Origin: Planctomycetota bacterium
GTDB taxonomy: Bacteria; Planctomycetota; JAJSAM01; JAJVHW01
NCBI GenBank assembly: GCA_024277065.1
Contig: JAJRVY010000303.1
Span: forward strand, 1-40,339
Reading direction: 5' to 3'
Length of the DNA: 40,339 nucleotides
Numbering within the stretch: position 1 is the stretch's first letter; each line of letters begins with the position of its first letter. The position numbers and the translations under genes are program-made. The notes beneath the pieces are model-generated. The model searched no databases. It saw only the letters and a list, made by a program, of their open reading frames with translations, and was not told where the DNA came from. Below, one piece after another: positions 32,344-40,339 of this stretch.

Positions 32344-34791
32344 TCAGAGCTTCCGCTGGAACTCCCTGAGTGCGTAGAACTCGATGACGTCGCCTTCCTT
32401 GATGTCCTGGTAGGCCGAGATGCGCACGCCGCAGTCGTAGCCCTCGCGGACCTCCTTGACGTCGTCCTTGAGGCGTTTCATCGAGTCCACCTGCACGGGG
32501 CGGTCGTGGCCGTAGAGCAGTTTGCCGCCGCGGTAGAGGCGGATGTAGTCGTCGCGGCGGATGAAACCGTCGATGACGTGGCTGCCGGCCAGATTGCCGA
32601 GCCTGCTCGACGAGAAGATGGTGCGGATCTCGGCGTGTCCCGTGATCTCCTCGCGCTGCTCGGGGGAGAGCATGCGTTCCATCGCCGCGCGCAGGTCGTC
32701 GATGACCTCGTAGATCACCGTGTAGTGGCGCACCTCGACCTTCTGACGCGCCGCCTCCTTCTTGGCGGCGGGCTCCGACAGGATGTGGAAGCCCACGATC
32801 ACCGCGTTCGAGGCGACGGCATTGTCCACGTCGCTCTTCGTGACGGCGCCGAGCCCGGCATAGAGCAGGTCGATCTTGACCTCGTCGTGCTCGAGTTTCC
32901 CGATCTCGTTCTTGAGGGGCTCGAGCGAGCCGCGCACGTCCGCCTTCAGGATCATGCGCAACGTGCTGACGTCGTTCACGTCGCTGTCGCCGAACAGCGT
33001 GGCCAAGGTGACCTGCGGGCGATCACGCACGACGCTCTGGCGCTGCTTCTGCTCGCGGTCCGCGACCACCTTCTTGGCGAGGCTCATGTCCTTCACGACG
33101 AAGAACTGGTCGCCGGCCTCGGGCACCTCGTCGAGGCCGAACACCTCGATCGGCGTGGCGGGCGGCGCCTCCTTCACGGTCTTGCCGACATGATTCTGCA
33201 TGCGGCGGACGCGGCCGGTGCCCATGCCCGCGATGACGATATCGCCGCGGCGCGCCGTGCCCTCCTCGACGAGCAGCGTGCAGATGACGCCGCGGTGCGG
33301 ATCCTTGCGGCCCTCGATCACGCGTCCACGTGCCGGTGCGTCGGGGTTCGCCGTCAGTTCTTCCATGTCGGCGACGAGTGCGAGCGACTCGATCAACTCC
33401 TCGATGCCGGCGCCTGTCATGGCGCTGACCTCGCACGTCACGGTGTCGCCGCCCCACTCCTCGGACGTCAGTCCGTGGGCGGAGAGCTGCTGCTTGACCT
33501 TTGTGACGTTGGCGTTCGGGCGGTCGATCTTGTTGATCGCCACGACGATCGGCACCTCGGCCACCTTCGCGTGGTTGATGGCCTCTTCGGTCTGCGGCAT
33601 GATCCCGTCGTCGGCCGCCACGACGAGGACGACGATGTCCGCCGCCTGGGCGCCGCGGGCACGCATGGCCGTTAACGCCGCGTGGCCCGGCGTGTCGAGG
33701 AACGTGACGAGCTTGCCGTCGTCGGTCTCGACCTGGAAGGCACCGATGTGCTGCGTGATGCCGCCGTGCTCGGAGTCCACGACGTTCGTGTGCCGGATCT
33801 TGTCGAGCAGCGACGTCTTGCCGTGATCGACGTGTCCGAGGATGGTCACGACGGCAGGCCGCGGCACGGCGTCGCCCTCGACCGCCACCTCGGCCTCGAG
33901 GATCTTCTCTTCGAGGCGCTCCTCGGCGGCCTTCTCGGTCGAGATCGTGACGTCGCGTTCGAACTCGTCCGCGAGGAACAGCACCTGGTCCTCGTCGAGG
34001 ACGGTGTTCATGTTGAACCCGAAGTCCCCGGTGCTCTGCATCATCTGCTTGATCATGTCGCCGGCGCGGACGCCGAAGACCTGCGACAGATCCTTCAGCG
34101 AGACGGGCACCGTGACGGAGAGCTGCATCGTCGCCTGGATCGACACCTTCGGTCCGGAACGCTTGCGCCGCGTGAGCGTGCGCACGCCGCCGCGGCGTCC
34201 GCGCTCGCGACGCTGACGACGGGTCTGCGGTTCGCGCGTGCCGCCGCGCGGAGCGGCGGTCAGCGGGGACGCCGGGAGCGGATCCTCAAGGGCCTTGAGA
34301 TCCACCATCCGCACGCCGGTCTCTGCGACGAGTCCCTCGGGTGGGAGCGGCGGACCGATGAAGTCCGCCGTCTCGTCCGCGACCATCTCGATGCCTTCGA
34401 GCTCGGCTTCGCGGGCGTACTCCTCGGCCAGTTCGTCGCGGTCGTGGCGCGTGCGCCGCGTGTCCTTGCGCTTGCGGTCGATGGCCGGCCGCGCGGCGTC
34501 GGGCTGCGCGGGCGCCGGCTGCGGAGGCACGAACTGCGTGTCCTCCTCGAACTCGACCGTACCGACCACCTCGGCGACGCGCGCCGCGCTGACGGACGGC
34601 GCCGACGGATGGACCGGGCGGACCGTAGGCGCGCCACGTTCCTGCCGCTCGACCGCCTCGCGGATCAGTTGCTCCTGATCCGGCTCGAGGCGTGCCATGT
34701 GGCTCGGAACGTCGTATCCGAGTTCGCGCATGAGTTGGAGCATCGCCCTGTGGGGGCGTTCCAACTCTCTGGCGATCTGGTAGACGCGCAA
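32344..34791 (-). CDS. infB: Translation initiation factor IF-2
   Basis: 815 residues from a TTG at 34791, with GGAG seven bases upstream. The N-terminal IF2_N helix bundle (MRVYQIARELERPHRAML) is followed by a disordered basic/acidic linker (about 50-215). A second IF2_N-like unit lies near 220-285. The G domain carries GHVDHGKT (319-326), DTPGH (366-370) and NKID (420-423). Domains II, III and C2 complete it. IF-2 places fMet-tRNA on the 30S subunit. It begins 27 bases after nusA. Confidence 0.95.
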   Translation of the reverse strand: MRVYQIARELERPHRAMLQLMRELGYDVPSHMARLEPDQEQLIREAVERQERGAPTVRPVHPSAPSVSAARVAEVVGTVEFEEDTQFVPPQPAPAQPDAARPAIDRKRKDTRRTRHDRDELAEEYAREAELEGIEMVADETADFIGPPLPPEGLVAETGVRMVDLKALEDPLPASPLTAAPRGGTREPQTRRQRRERGRRGGVRTLTRRKRSGPKVSIQATMQLSVTVPVSLKDLSQVFGVRAGDMIKQMMQSTGDFGFNMNTVLDEDQVLFLADEFERDVTISTEKAAEERLEEKILEAEVAVEGDAVPRPAVVTILGHVDHGKTSLLDKIRHTNVVDSEHGGITQHIGAFQVETDDGKLVTFLDTPGHAALTAMRARGAQAADIVVLVVAADDGIMPQTEEAINHAKVAEVPIVVAINKIDRPNANVTKVKQQLSAHGLTSEEWGGDTVTCEVSAMTGAGIEELIESLALVADMEELTANPDAPARGRVIEGRKDPHRGVICTLLVEEGTARRGDIVIAGMGTGRVRRMQNHVGKTVKEAPPATPIEVFGLDEVPEAGDQFFVVKDMSLAKKVVADREQKQRQSVVRDRPQVTLATLFGDSDVNDVSTLRMILKADVRGSLEPLKNEIGKLEHDEVKIDLLYAGLGAVTKSDVDNAVASNAVIVGFHILSEPAAKKEAARQKVEVRHYTVIYEVIDDLRAAMERMLSPEQREEITGHAEIRTIFSSSRLGNLAGSHVIDGFIRRDDYIRLYRGGKLLYGHDRPVQVDSMKRLKDDVKEVREGYDCGVRISAYQDIKEGDVIEFYALREFQRKL

Positions 34792-34818
34792 ACTTCGCTC
34801 CTCTCGGTCCTGGTCTTG

Positions 34819-36057
34819 CTACTCGGTGCCGCCGGCGGCGTCGGCCGGCTTCTCGGGCTCTCGCTCGGTCGCAGGCTCTGGCTCTGTCTCTGGCGCGGGC
34901 TCCAGTGCGGGCTCGGGCTCCGGCGCAGCGTCCTCGATCGCGCCCGCCTCGGTTCCCGGAGCCTGCGTCGCCGGTTCGGCGACCCCGGTTGGCGGCTCAG
35001 TGGGCGGATCAGTGGGCGGCTCAGGGGCCGCCTCGGTCGTCGCCGGCACGGCTTCCGGCTCCACGGCCTCCGCCCGTTCGGGGCCGGGGTCGGCGTCCTG
35101 CGCGGCGGCTTCGCGTTCGCGGGCCTCCTGCTCGGACAGGATGTCGATGTCCCAGCCGGCGAGCTTGGATGCCAGGCGCACGTTGGCGCCCTTCTTGCCG
35201 ATCGCCAGCGAGAGCTGATCCTCGTCCACGACGACGATCGCCTTCTTGACGTCCTCGTAGAGCGTGATGGAGTTGATCTGCGCCGGCTTGAGGGCGTTGA
35301 TCATGAGCTCTTCCGGGGAGTCGTTCCACGGGATGATGTCGATCTTCTCGCCGTTCAACTCTTCGATGATGTTGCGGATGCGCGAGCCGCGGACGCCGAC
35401 ACATGCGCCGATGGGATCGACCTTCGGGTCGAGGCTGGTGCAGGCGACCTTGGTCTTGTAGCCGGCCTCTCGGACCAGCGTGTGGATGTCCACGACGCCG
35501 TCGGCGATCTCGGGGATCTCGCGCTCGAACAGGCGGCGGATCATGTCCGGGTGCGATCGCGAGAGGATGATCTTGACGCGATTGCCGATCTTCTTCACAT
35601 CGACGACGTAACAGAGTACGCGGTCGCCGACGCGGTACGTCTCGCCGCGCACCTGCTCGTGCTTCGGCAGATAGCCCTCGGTCTTGCCGAGGTTGACGAT
35701 CACGGCCGTGCCGTCGAGGCGGTACACCGAGCCGGTGACGAGTGCGCGCTGGAAGCGGTCGAACTCGCTGAAGATGACCTCGCGCTCGGCCTCGCGCAGG
35801 ATCTGTCCGAAGACCTGCTTGGCGGCCTGCGCAGGGATGCGGCCGAGGTCGGCCATGTCCATGTCGCCGCTGGGCCCCACGATGCGGGTCTCGCCCGTCT
35901 CGCGGTTGATGTTCACGGCGATACTGGCCGACTCACCGAGCTTCTTGCGCACGGCGGTCAGCAGGGCGTGCTCGAGGCCCTGGAAGAGGACCTCCTTCTC
36001 GACGTTGCGCTCCCGGTGGATGGCATCCACCAGTCGCAGGAGCTCCGCGCCTTGCAC
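34819..36057 (-). CDS. nusA: Transcription termination/antitermination factor NusA
   Basis: 412 residues. The GTG at 36057 is chosen because GGAGG (36066-36070) lies eight bases upstream and the protein then starts VQGAELLRLVDAIHRERN, as NusA does; an ATG at 36117 in the same frame would add 20 residues. Domain order: N-terminal RNA polymerase-binding domain (to about 105), S1 domain (about 115-185), and two KH domains with GVRGSRI and GKKGANV (about 200-340). A Pro/Glu/Ala-rich acidic tail of about 65 residues replaces the C-terminal repeats of E. coli NusA. rimP, which often precedes nusA, is missing. The leader carries an attenuator-like hairpin. Confidence 0.93.
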   Translation of the reverse strand: MQGAELLRLVDAIHRERNVEKEVLFQGLEHALLTAVRKKLGESASIAVNINRETGETRIVGPSGDMDMADLGRIPAQAAKQVFGQILREAEREVIFSEFDRFQRALVTGSVYRLDGTAVIVNLGKTEGYLPKHEQVRGETYRVGDRVLCYVVDVKKIGNRVKIILSRSHPDMIRRLFEREIPEIADGVVDIHTLVREAGYKTKVACTSLDPKVDPIGACVGVRGSRIRNIIEELNGEKIDIIPWNDSPEELMINALKPAQINSITLYEDVKKAIVVVDEDQLSLAIGKKGANVRLASKLAGWDIDILSEQEAREREAAAQDADPGPERAEAVEPEAVPATTEAAPEPPTDPPTEPPTGVAEPATQAPGTEAGAIEDAAPEPEPALEPAPETEPEPATEREPEKPADAAGGTE

Positions 36058-36076
36058 CTTTGTGACCTCCGACCGT

Positions 36077-36106
36077 AAAAAAACGCGACAGGGACGACCC
36101 GGCCGC
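36077..36106 (-). terminator. Attenuator-like terminator in the nusA leader
   Basis: On the minus strand the 22 bases 36106-36085 fold with GCGGC paired to GTCGC (one G-U), a C/U mismatch, GGG paired to CCC and a UCGU loop, followed by G and seven U (36083-36077). This is a textbook intrinsic terminator. It ends seven bases before the nusA SD. No minus-strand gene lies upstream, so it can only act on the nusA operon's own transcript. Confidence 0.75.
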
Positions 36107-36144
36107 ACCTCACTCATCGCGGCTCTCTTCGAGCCAAACCGCTG

Positions 36145-36173
36145 TTCTTAGCCTTCTCCGCGGCCGGAGACAA
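36145..36173 (-). promoter_or_regulatory. Candidate nusA operon promoter
   Basis: TTGTCT (36173-36168) and TAAGAA (36150-36145) on the minus strand are 17 bases apart, the usual spacing for the main sigma factor. The -10 match is poor. The site would put the start of transcription just upstream of the leader hairpin. Confidence 0.3.
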
Positions 36174-36289
36174 GGAAACCCTACGGTCTGCCCGAGTCCG
36201 CGACCGACGTCACACCGGGCGGGGCGTGGACGCGTGGCGCGCCGAGGGAATCGCGCCACCGCCCGCGGTCCCCGGATAGCGTGTCGCGG

Positions 36290-37597
36290 ATGACGCCGAG
36301 CACACCCCGGAAGGTCCTGCTGCAGGTCGCGCTGGACTACGTGGACAACTCACGCGCGCTCAAGTGCGCGAGGGAGGCCGTCGCGGGCGGCGTGGACATC
36401 CTCGAGGTGGGCACGCCGCTGCTGAAGGCCGAGGGCCTGGACGCCGTCCGGGCGCTCCACGCCGAGTTCCCCGAACTGCCGATCGTCTGCGACGCCAAGA
36501 CGATGGACGCCGGTCGCGGCGAGGTCGAGATCGCCGCCAAGGCGGGGGCGACGATCGTCACCGTCCTCGGCGTGGCGTCCGACACCACCGTCCAGGAGAG
36601 CATCGAGGCCGGACGCAACTACGGCTGCCGCATCTACGTCGATCTGCTCGGGCACCCTGACCCCGTCGCGCGGGCCGTACAGGCCGAGGCATGGGGGGCG
36701 GCCTACGTCGGCGTCCACTGCCCGATCGACGATCAGATGGCCGGGCGCGATCCTTTCGACGTTCTGCGCCGCGTGGTCGCGGCCGTCTCGATCCCCGTCG
36801 CCGTGGCCGGTGGCATCCACAGCGAGTCGGCGCCCGACGCCGTCGCGGCGGGGGCGAGCATCGTGATCGTCGGCGGCTTCATCAGCAAGGCCGAGGACGC
36901 GACCCGGGCGACGCGCGACATGCGTCGCGCCATCGAGTCGGGCGAGGCGGTCGCGACCGAGTTCTTCAAGCGCGGCGGCGAGGGCGAACTGCGCGACATC
37001 CTCTCGAAGGTCAGCGTCCCGAACGTCTCGGACGGCTTCCACCGCCGCCCGCCGCTGCCCGGGCTGCACCCCGTGGTGCCGGGTGCGCGCGCCGTCGGAC
37101 CAGTCTACACCGTACGCACGGCGCCCGGAGACTGGGCCAAGCCCGTCGAGGCCATCGACCACGCTCCGCCCGGCGCGGTGCTCGTCATCGATGCGGGCGG
37201 CGTCCCCCCCGCGATGTGGGGGGAGCTCGCGACGTACAGCTCCATCGAGCGCGGTCTGGCGGGCGTCGTCATCCACGGCGCCATCCGCGACACGCCGGAG
37301 ATCCGCCGACTCGGCTTCCCCGCGTGGGCCACGCACCAGGTGCCGCACGCCGGCGAGCCACGGGGCTTCGGCGAGGAACAGGTGGCGCTCAAGATCGGCT
37401 GCTTCGTGATCGAGCCGGGCGACTGGATCGTGGCCGACGACGACGGCGTCGTCACGCTGCCCCGTGCGCACGCCGTCGAGATGGCCAACCGCGCGATGGA
37501 CGTGCTGGAGAAGGAGAACCGCGTCCGGCGCGAGATCGTGGACGAGGGCAAGACCCTGGCCGAGGTGATCGAGCTCTACAAGTGGGAGAAGAAGTAG
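36290..37597 (+). CDS. Fused 3-hexulose-6-phosphate synthase / RraA-like protein
   Basis: 435 residues from the ATG at 36290; a GTG at 36281 is an alternative, and neither has an SD. The N-terminal 210 residues are Hps: LQVALDYVD, VDILEVGTPLLKAEG, VCDAKTMDAG, and the phosphate-site end VAVAGGIHSESAPDA. From about 225 it is RraA/dimethylmenaquinone methyltransferase-like: VSDGFHRRP, PGDWAKPVEAI, VLVIDAGG, GVVIHGAIRDTPEI. Hps condenses formaldehyde with ribulose 5-phosphate, or runs backwards to make pentoses. The RraA-like half may be an aldolase or regulator. This fusion is known from archaea and some bacteria. No Phi (hexulose isomerase) gene is adjacent. Confidence 0.85.
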   Translation: MTPSTPRKVLLQVALDYVDNSRALKCAREAVAGGVDILEVGTPLLKAEGLDAVRALHAEFPELPIVCDAKTMDAGRGEVEIAAKAGATIVTVLGVASDTTVQESIEAGRNYGCRIYVDLLGHPDPVARAVQAEAWGAAYVGVHCPIDDQMAGRDPFDVLRRVVAAVSIPVAVAGGIHSESAPDAVAAGASIVIVGGFISKAEDATRATRDMRRAIESGEAVATEFFKRGGEGELRDILSKVSVPNVSDGFHRRPPLPGLHPVVPGARAVGPVYTVRTAPGDWAKPVEAIDHAPPGAVLVIDAGGVPPAMWGELATYSSIERGLAGVVIHGAIRDTPEIRRLGFPAWATHQVPHAGEPRGFGEEQVALKIGCFVIEPGDWIVADDDGVVTLPRAHAVEMANRAMDVLEKENRVRREIVDEGKTLAEVIELYKWEKK

Positions 37598-37653
37598 TCG
37601 GCACAGCGCCCGCTTCGCAAGCTCAGCAACCGCTGCGCCGACTACTTCTTCTC
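37586..37653. repeat. 23-bp inverted repeat around the Hps-RraA stop codon
   Basis: 37586-37608 and 37631-37653 are complementary except for one base, separated by 22 bases. The left arm contains the stop codon and last codons of the Hps-RraA gene. It can act as a long terminator hairpin; an inverted duplication of the gene end is the alternative. Confidence 0.6.
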
Positions 37654-37724
37654 GTCCTGCGTTGGCGCGTGCTCGGGCGCGGACAGCCCGCATCCGAGTG
37701 CCCGCCCCTCGCCCGCGACCCTTC

Positions 37725-37751
37725 GGGGACGACCACGTAGGGTCGCCCCTA
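37725..37751. repeat. REP-like palindromic element
   Basis: GGGGACGACCACGTAGGG followed by TCGCCCCTA is an imperfect palindrome. Its reverse strand (GTAGGGGCGACCC...) resembles short repeats that recur in intergenic regions of many GC-rich genomes. The dispersed nature is inferred, not seen. Confidence 0.4.
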
Positions 37752-37859
37752 CAACGCCTGCCGCGAGATCGCCCGCCGCTCGCGCGCAGGGGTCGGCGTC
37801 ACGCGGTCTGCGCTCGCAGACTCGCGCAAACCGCGCGCCCCCGACCGGAAGGGACGGCC

Positions 37860-37897
37860 GCAACTAACAGGCTCGAGCGCAACTAACAGGCTCGAGC
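37860..37897. repeat. Exact 19-bp tandem duplication
   Basis: GCAACTAACAGGCTCGAGC occurs at 37860-37878 and again at 37879-37897 without a gap. Confidence 0.75.
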
Positions 37898-37982
37898 AAC
37901 CGCCGCGCCGATCGCCGCTCCTCTCTCCACGTGTGCGCGCGCCGCCGGCGTGCGGCGATCGACTTCGCGTGGTCCGTCGTAC

Positions 37983-38004
37983 GGGGCGGCCTACGTGCCG
38001 CCCC
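37983..38004. repeat. Perfect 8-bp GC-rich palindrome
   Basis: GGGGCGGC (37983-37990) and GCCGCCCC (37997-38004) pair around CTACGT. The layout matches the element at 37725 (GC-rich arms around a CTACGT/ACGTAG centre), so both may belong to one repeat family. Confidence 0.5.
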
Positions 38005-38124
38005 CGGAGGTTCGGTGATCGCCGTGGCCGTCGGGTTGACACGCGGGTGCTTCCCGCTGCCGGGTCGGGGATCTCCGGGATAGCCTGCGTGGCTGGGCTC
38101 GGCGCGGAGCATGGAGGTCGCGGC

Positions 38125-38325
38125 TTGCGGATCGTCTTGAACGGTGAGGAGCGGGAGGTCGCGGACGGCATCACCGTCGCGGGGCTCCTCGCTACGCTCG
38201 ACGTGCCCCGGCGCTACGTCGCCGTCGAACTCAACCGCGAGATCGTGCCGCGGTCGCGGCATGCGGAGACGGCCCTCTCCGAGGGTGATCGAATCGAGAT
38301 CGTGACCATGGTAGGAGGCGGATGA
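38125..38325 (+). CDS. thiS: Sulfur carrier protein ThiS
   Basis: 66 residues from a TTG at 38125, with GGAGG (38113-38117) seven bases upstream. The ubiquitin-like sequence [24 protein letters not shown] and [14 protein letters not shown] ends in the diglycine that is adenylated and thiocarboxylated. It feeds sulfur to ThiG for the thiazole of thiamine. The ThiF-type activating enzyme is not in the window. Its stop overlaps the thiG start. Upstream in-frame codons are not conserved and lack an SD. Confidence 0.9.
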   Translation: MRIVLNGEEREVADGITVAGLLATLDVPRRYVAVELNREIVPRSRHAETALSEGDRIEIVTMVGGG

Positions 38326-39122
38326 TGTCCGAGAACGACGGCCTGGCGATGCCCGATCCCGGGATTCTGCGCGTCGGCGCGCACGAGTTCGGGTCGCGCC
38401 TGATCCTCGGCACCGGCAAGTACGAGACGTTCGACGTGATGGGCGCGGCGCTCGACGCCTCCGGGACTGAGCTGGTGACGGTCGCCATCCGCCGCGTGCC
38501 ACTCGATCAGCCCGGTCCGAACATCCTCGATTCGCTCCGGGGCCGGCGCATCCTGCCGAACACCGCCGGGTGCTTCGACGCCGCGGAGACCATCCGCACG
38601 GCGCGTCTCGCGCGCGAGCTACTGGACACGGACCTCATCAAACTCGAGGTGCTCTACGACCAGGCGTCGCTCCTACCCGAGCCGCTGGAGACGCTCGAAG
38701 CCCTCGACGTGCTCGTGAATGACGGCTTCACCGTGATGGTCTACTGCGGCGACGATCCGGTGCTCGCCAAGCGCTACGAGGAACGGGGCGCCGCGGCCGT
38801 GATGCCGCTCGGCTCGTCCATCGGATCGGGGCTCGGCATCCTCAATCCCCTGCACATCGCGCGCATCATCGAGAAGGCGAGCGTGCCGGTGCTCGTGGAC
38901 GCCGGGCTCGGCGCGCCGTCGCACGTGGCGCAGGCGATGGAGCTCGGCGCAGACGGCGTCATCGTCAACACCGCCGTCGCGAAGGCGCGGCATCCGATCG
39001 CCATGGCCCACGGCATGCGGCTGGCGTGCGATGCCGGGCGCCGCGGGTGGCTCGCCGGCCGCATGGACCCGTGCCCCGCAGGGGCCCCGTCGTCGCCCAT
39101 CGACGGCGTCGTCGGCACCTAG
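38325..39122 (+). CDS. thiG: Thiazole synthase ThiG
   Basis: 265 residues. Of two adjacent ATGs (38322 and 38325) the second is better spaced from AGGAGG; it overlaps the thiS stop. Family motifs: SRLILGTGKY, LPNTAGC, then IKLEVLYD with the Schiff-base Lys, and the TIM-barrel phosphate loops PLGSSIGSGLGI and VLVDAGLGAPSHVAQAMELGADGVIVNTAVA. It makes the thiazole phosphate from DXP, ThiS thiocarboxylate and dehydroglycine. The C-terminal 20 residues beyond the fold are Pro/Gly-rich and variable. Confidence 0.95.
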   Translation: MSENDGLAMPDPGILRVGAHEFGSRLILGTGKYETFDVMGAALDASGTELVTVAIRRVPLDQPGPNILDSLRGRRILPNTAGCFDAAETIRTARLARELLDTDLIKLEVLYDQASLLPEPLETLEALDVLVNDGFTVMVYCGDDPVLAKRYEERGAAAVMPLGSSIGSGLGILNPLHIARIIEKASVPVLVDAGLGAPSHVAQAMELGADGVIVNTAVAKARHPIAMAHGMRLACDAGRRGWLAGRMDPCPAGAPSSPIDGVVGT

Positions 39123-39136
39123 CCCAGCGGACGCCG

Positions 39137-39916
39137 TTGGAGGACGTCGGCTCCCTGCCGCTGATCGCCACGGCCCTCGGCTTGGCCGTCGCCGCGTGGA
39201 CGTGGCGGCGTGAGCGCCGTGGCGCCGGGTTGCTCGGCACACGCTCCGCCGCGCCCCTGCCGGACACGCGCTCGGCGCTGCTCGTCGCGTTCGTGCTCTG
39301 GGCGCTCGCGACGACCGTCGTCGCGCGTCTCGTCCTCCCGCACGTCGCCGCGCCGCCGCTGCGCATGCTCTGGGTATCGCTGGTGCACGTGATCGTCGCG
39401 GCGGTCATCCTGCGCGCGGCGTCGAGTGGTCCCGCCCCGAGCCTGCGCCCCGGCGCGTCGTTGCTCGCCGGCGTGCTCGGAGGGCTGGCGACGTACGCGC
39501 TCGTGTTCGTCGTCTCGCTCGCGCTGCTGGCCGCATACGCCGCAGCCGGCGCCTCGGTCCCGGAGCAGAACGTCGTGGGCATCCTCAAGGCCGCCGGCCC
39601 CGAGGGCCGCGTCGTGATGATCATGAGCGCTGTCGTGCTGGCGCCCTTCGCCGAGGAGGTCTTCTACCGCGGCGTTCTGCTCCCGGCGCTGGCGCGCTGG
39701 ATGCCGGTGCGCGCTGCGCTCCTCTTGCAGGCACTCATCTTCGGCTTCTCGCACTTCTGGCAGACGCCTGCGGCGTGGCCGCTGACGCTGGCGATTGCCG
39801 TCGTGGGCTACGGCACCGGGTGGATCTACGTGCGGACTGGTTCGCTGCGCGCCGCCATCGTCCTCCACGCGACGTTCAACGCGCTCCAGATCGGTCTCCT
39901 CTTCGCGGCCCCGTAG
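39137..39916 (+). CDS. CPBP-family intramembrane metalloprotease
   Basis: 259 residues from a TTG at 39137, weakly supported; no better start fits without entering thiG. Seven or so membrane helices. The three CPBP (Abi/CAAX-type) motifs are intact: EEVFYRG (EExxxR), FGFSHF (FxxxH) and HATFN (HxxxN), giving the metal-site Glu and His residues. Family members cut membrane proteins, process CAAX-type ends or serve in bacteriocin immunity. It follows thiG by 14 bases and is probably cotranscribed. No substrate is indicated. Confidence 0.85.
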   Translation: MEDVGSLPLIATALGLAVAAWTWRRERRGAGLLGTRSAAPLPDTRSALLVAFVLWALATTVVARLVLPHVAAPPLRMLWVSLVHVIVAAVILRAASSGPAPSLRPGASLLAGVLGGLATYALVFVVSLALLAAYAAAGASVPEQNVVGILKAAGPEGRVVMIMSAVVLAPFAEEVFYRGVLLPALARWMPVRAALLLQALIFGFSHFWQTPAAWPLTLAIAVVGYGTGWIYVRTGSLRAAIVLHATFNALQIGLLFAAP

Positions 39917-39943
39917 ACCGCAGCGGGTAGAAACGGTGCTGCC

Positions 39944-40339
39944 ATGTCCGCACCCGTCACCCTGCGCCTGCTCGACCTCTTCCGCATCGGTCTCGGTCCG
40001 TCGTCGAGCCACACCGTCGGGCCGATGCGCGCCGCGCGACGCTTCCGGCGTCATTGCATCGAGCGCGGACTCCTGCCCGAGCGCGTCAGCGTCGATCTCG
40101 AGGGCTCGCTCAGCGCGACGGGGCGCGGGCACGGTACGGACGTCGCCGTTCTCGCCGGGCTGCACGGCTGGCACTCCACTGACTGCGACGTCGATGCCGT
40201 GCACGCCCTGTCGGCCAAGCTCGCCGCGGATCCCACGGTCGCGTGGGGAGACGGCGTCGTCGCCATCCGTCCCCGTGACGTCGTGTTCGTGCCGTGGAGC
40301 GCCTCGCGGCGCGAGGACCTGCCGCACGCCAACACGATG
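39944..40339 (+). CDS. L-serine dehydratase (iron-sulfur type), N-terminal part
   Basis: The ATG at 39944 opens a frame to the window end (132 residues). [25 protein letters not shown] is the signature start of the SdaA/SdaAB beta domain, which deaminates serine to pyruvate with a 4Fe-4S cluster. The Cys ligands lie in the C-terminal part outside the window, so completeness and single- or two-subunit form cannot be judged. Confidence 0.9.
   Translation, partial: MSAPVTLRLLDLFRIGLGPSSSHTVGPMRAARRFRRHCIERGLLPERVSVDLEGSLSATGRGHGTDVAVLAGLHGWHSTDCDVDAVHALSAKLAADPTVAWGDGVVAIRPRDVVFVPWSASRREDLPHANTM

Larger units (their letters stand above)
37598..38124. other. Repeat-rich intergenic region upstream of thiS
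   Basis: About 527 bases with no supported gene. It carries the inverted repeat at the Hps-RraA end, two palindromic elements and a 19-bp tandem duplication. I looked for the conserved TPP-riboswitch segments (CTGAGA, ACCTGAT) and did not find them. Confidence 0.6.

Noticed and set aside
36058-36117. NusA start at ATG 36117
   Set aside because: The terminator-like hairpin lies inside the extra segment, and the GTG at 36057 has a much better SD and matches the family start.
37598-38124. TPP riboswitch before thiSG
   Set aside because: The conserved TPP-box segments are not present; only generic hairpins are seen.
39119-40327. Long minus-strand frame opposite the CPBP and serine dehydratase genes
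   Set aside because: Asp/Arg/Gln-rich composition is typical of antisense in GC-rich DNA, and both plus-strand genes have clear family motifs.

Overview
The window is high-GC chromosomal DNA from a Gram-negative bacterium: there is an LpxB lipid A disaccharide synthase, several lipoprotein signals and an outer-membrane barrel. GTG and TTG starts with good Shine-Dalgarno (SD) sites are common. A fused Hps-RraA protein, a Nif11-type precursor peptide, HEAT-repeat proteins and many large secreted proteins of unknown function best fit an uncultured Planctomycetota-like lineage. That assignment is an inference, since no rRNA or marker tree is available. There are no tRNA or rRNA genes, insertion sequences, phage genes or CRISPR arrays.

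Layout. 1-2936 (minus): a coupled trio of a DUF2238 membrane protein, a HEAT-repeat protein and a secreted protein cut by the window edge. 3247-10758 (minus): a three-gene operon of a double HbpS/GlcG-domain exported protein, a beta-barrel porin with a lipobox, and a decahaem c-type cytochrome lipoprotein with a C-terminal LVIVD propeller. It looks like an envelope haem/electron-transfer system. 11318-16185: an FHA protein, a UbiD decarboxylase, a thioredoxin-like lipoprotein whose redox motif contains an in-frame TGA (probable selenocysteine), a strong terminator, and a secreted Met/Asp-rich protein. 16533-25148: an MMPL/RND exporter coupled to a nucleotidyltransferase-fold protein, several small proteins, a coupled chain ending in a spermidine-synthase-like protein, a Fic protein and a zinc-ribbon membrane protein.

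25167-31512: a Nif11-like double-glycine precursor with no maturation genes nearby, an EF-P paralogue with an EfpL/YeiP-type tip loop, a type IV pilin-like protein, LpxB (with an odd C-terminal run-on) and a large secreted PKD-like protein. 31526-36057 (minus): the nusA-infB-DUF503-rbfA translation/transcription operon. Its leader carries a hairpin followed by seven U immediately before the nusA SD, which looks like an attenuator. 36290-40339 (plus): the Hps-RraA fusion, a repeat-rich intergenic region, thiS-thiG, a CPBP protease and the start of an L-serine dehydratase.

Strongest leads: the selenoprotein, the porin/decahaem/HbpS operon, the orphan Nif11-type precursor and the nusA leader attenuator.
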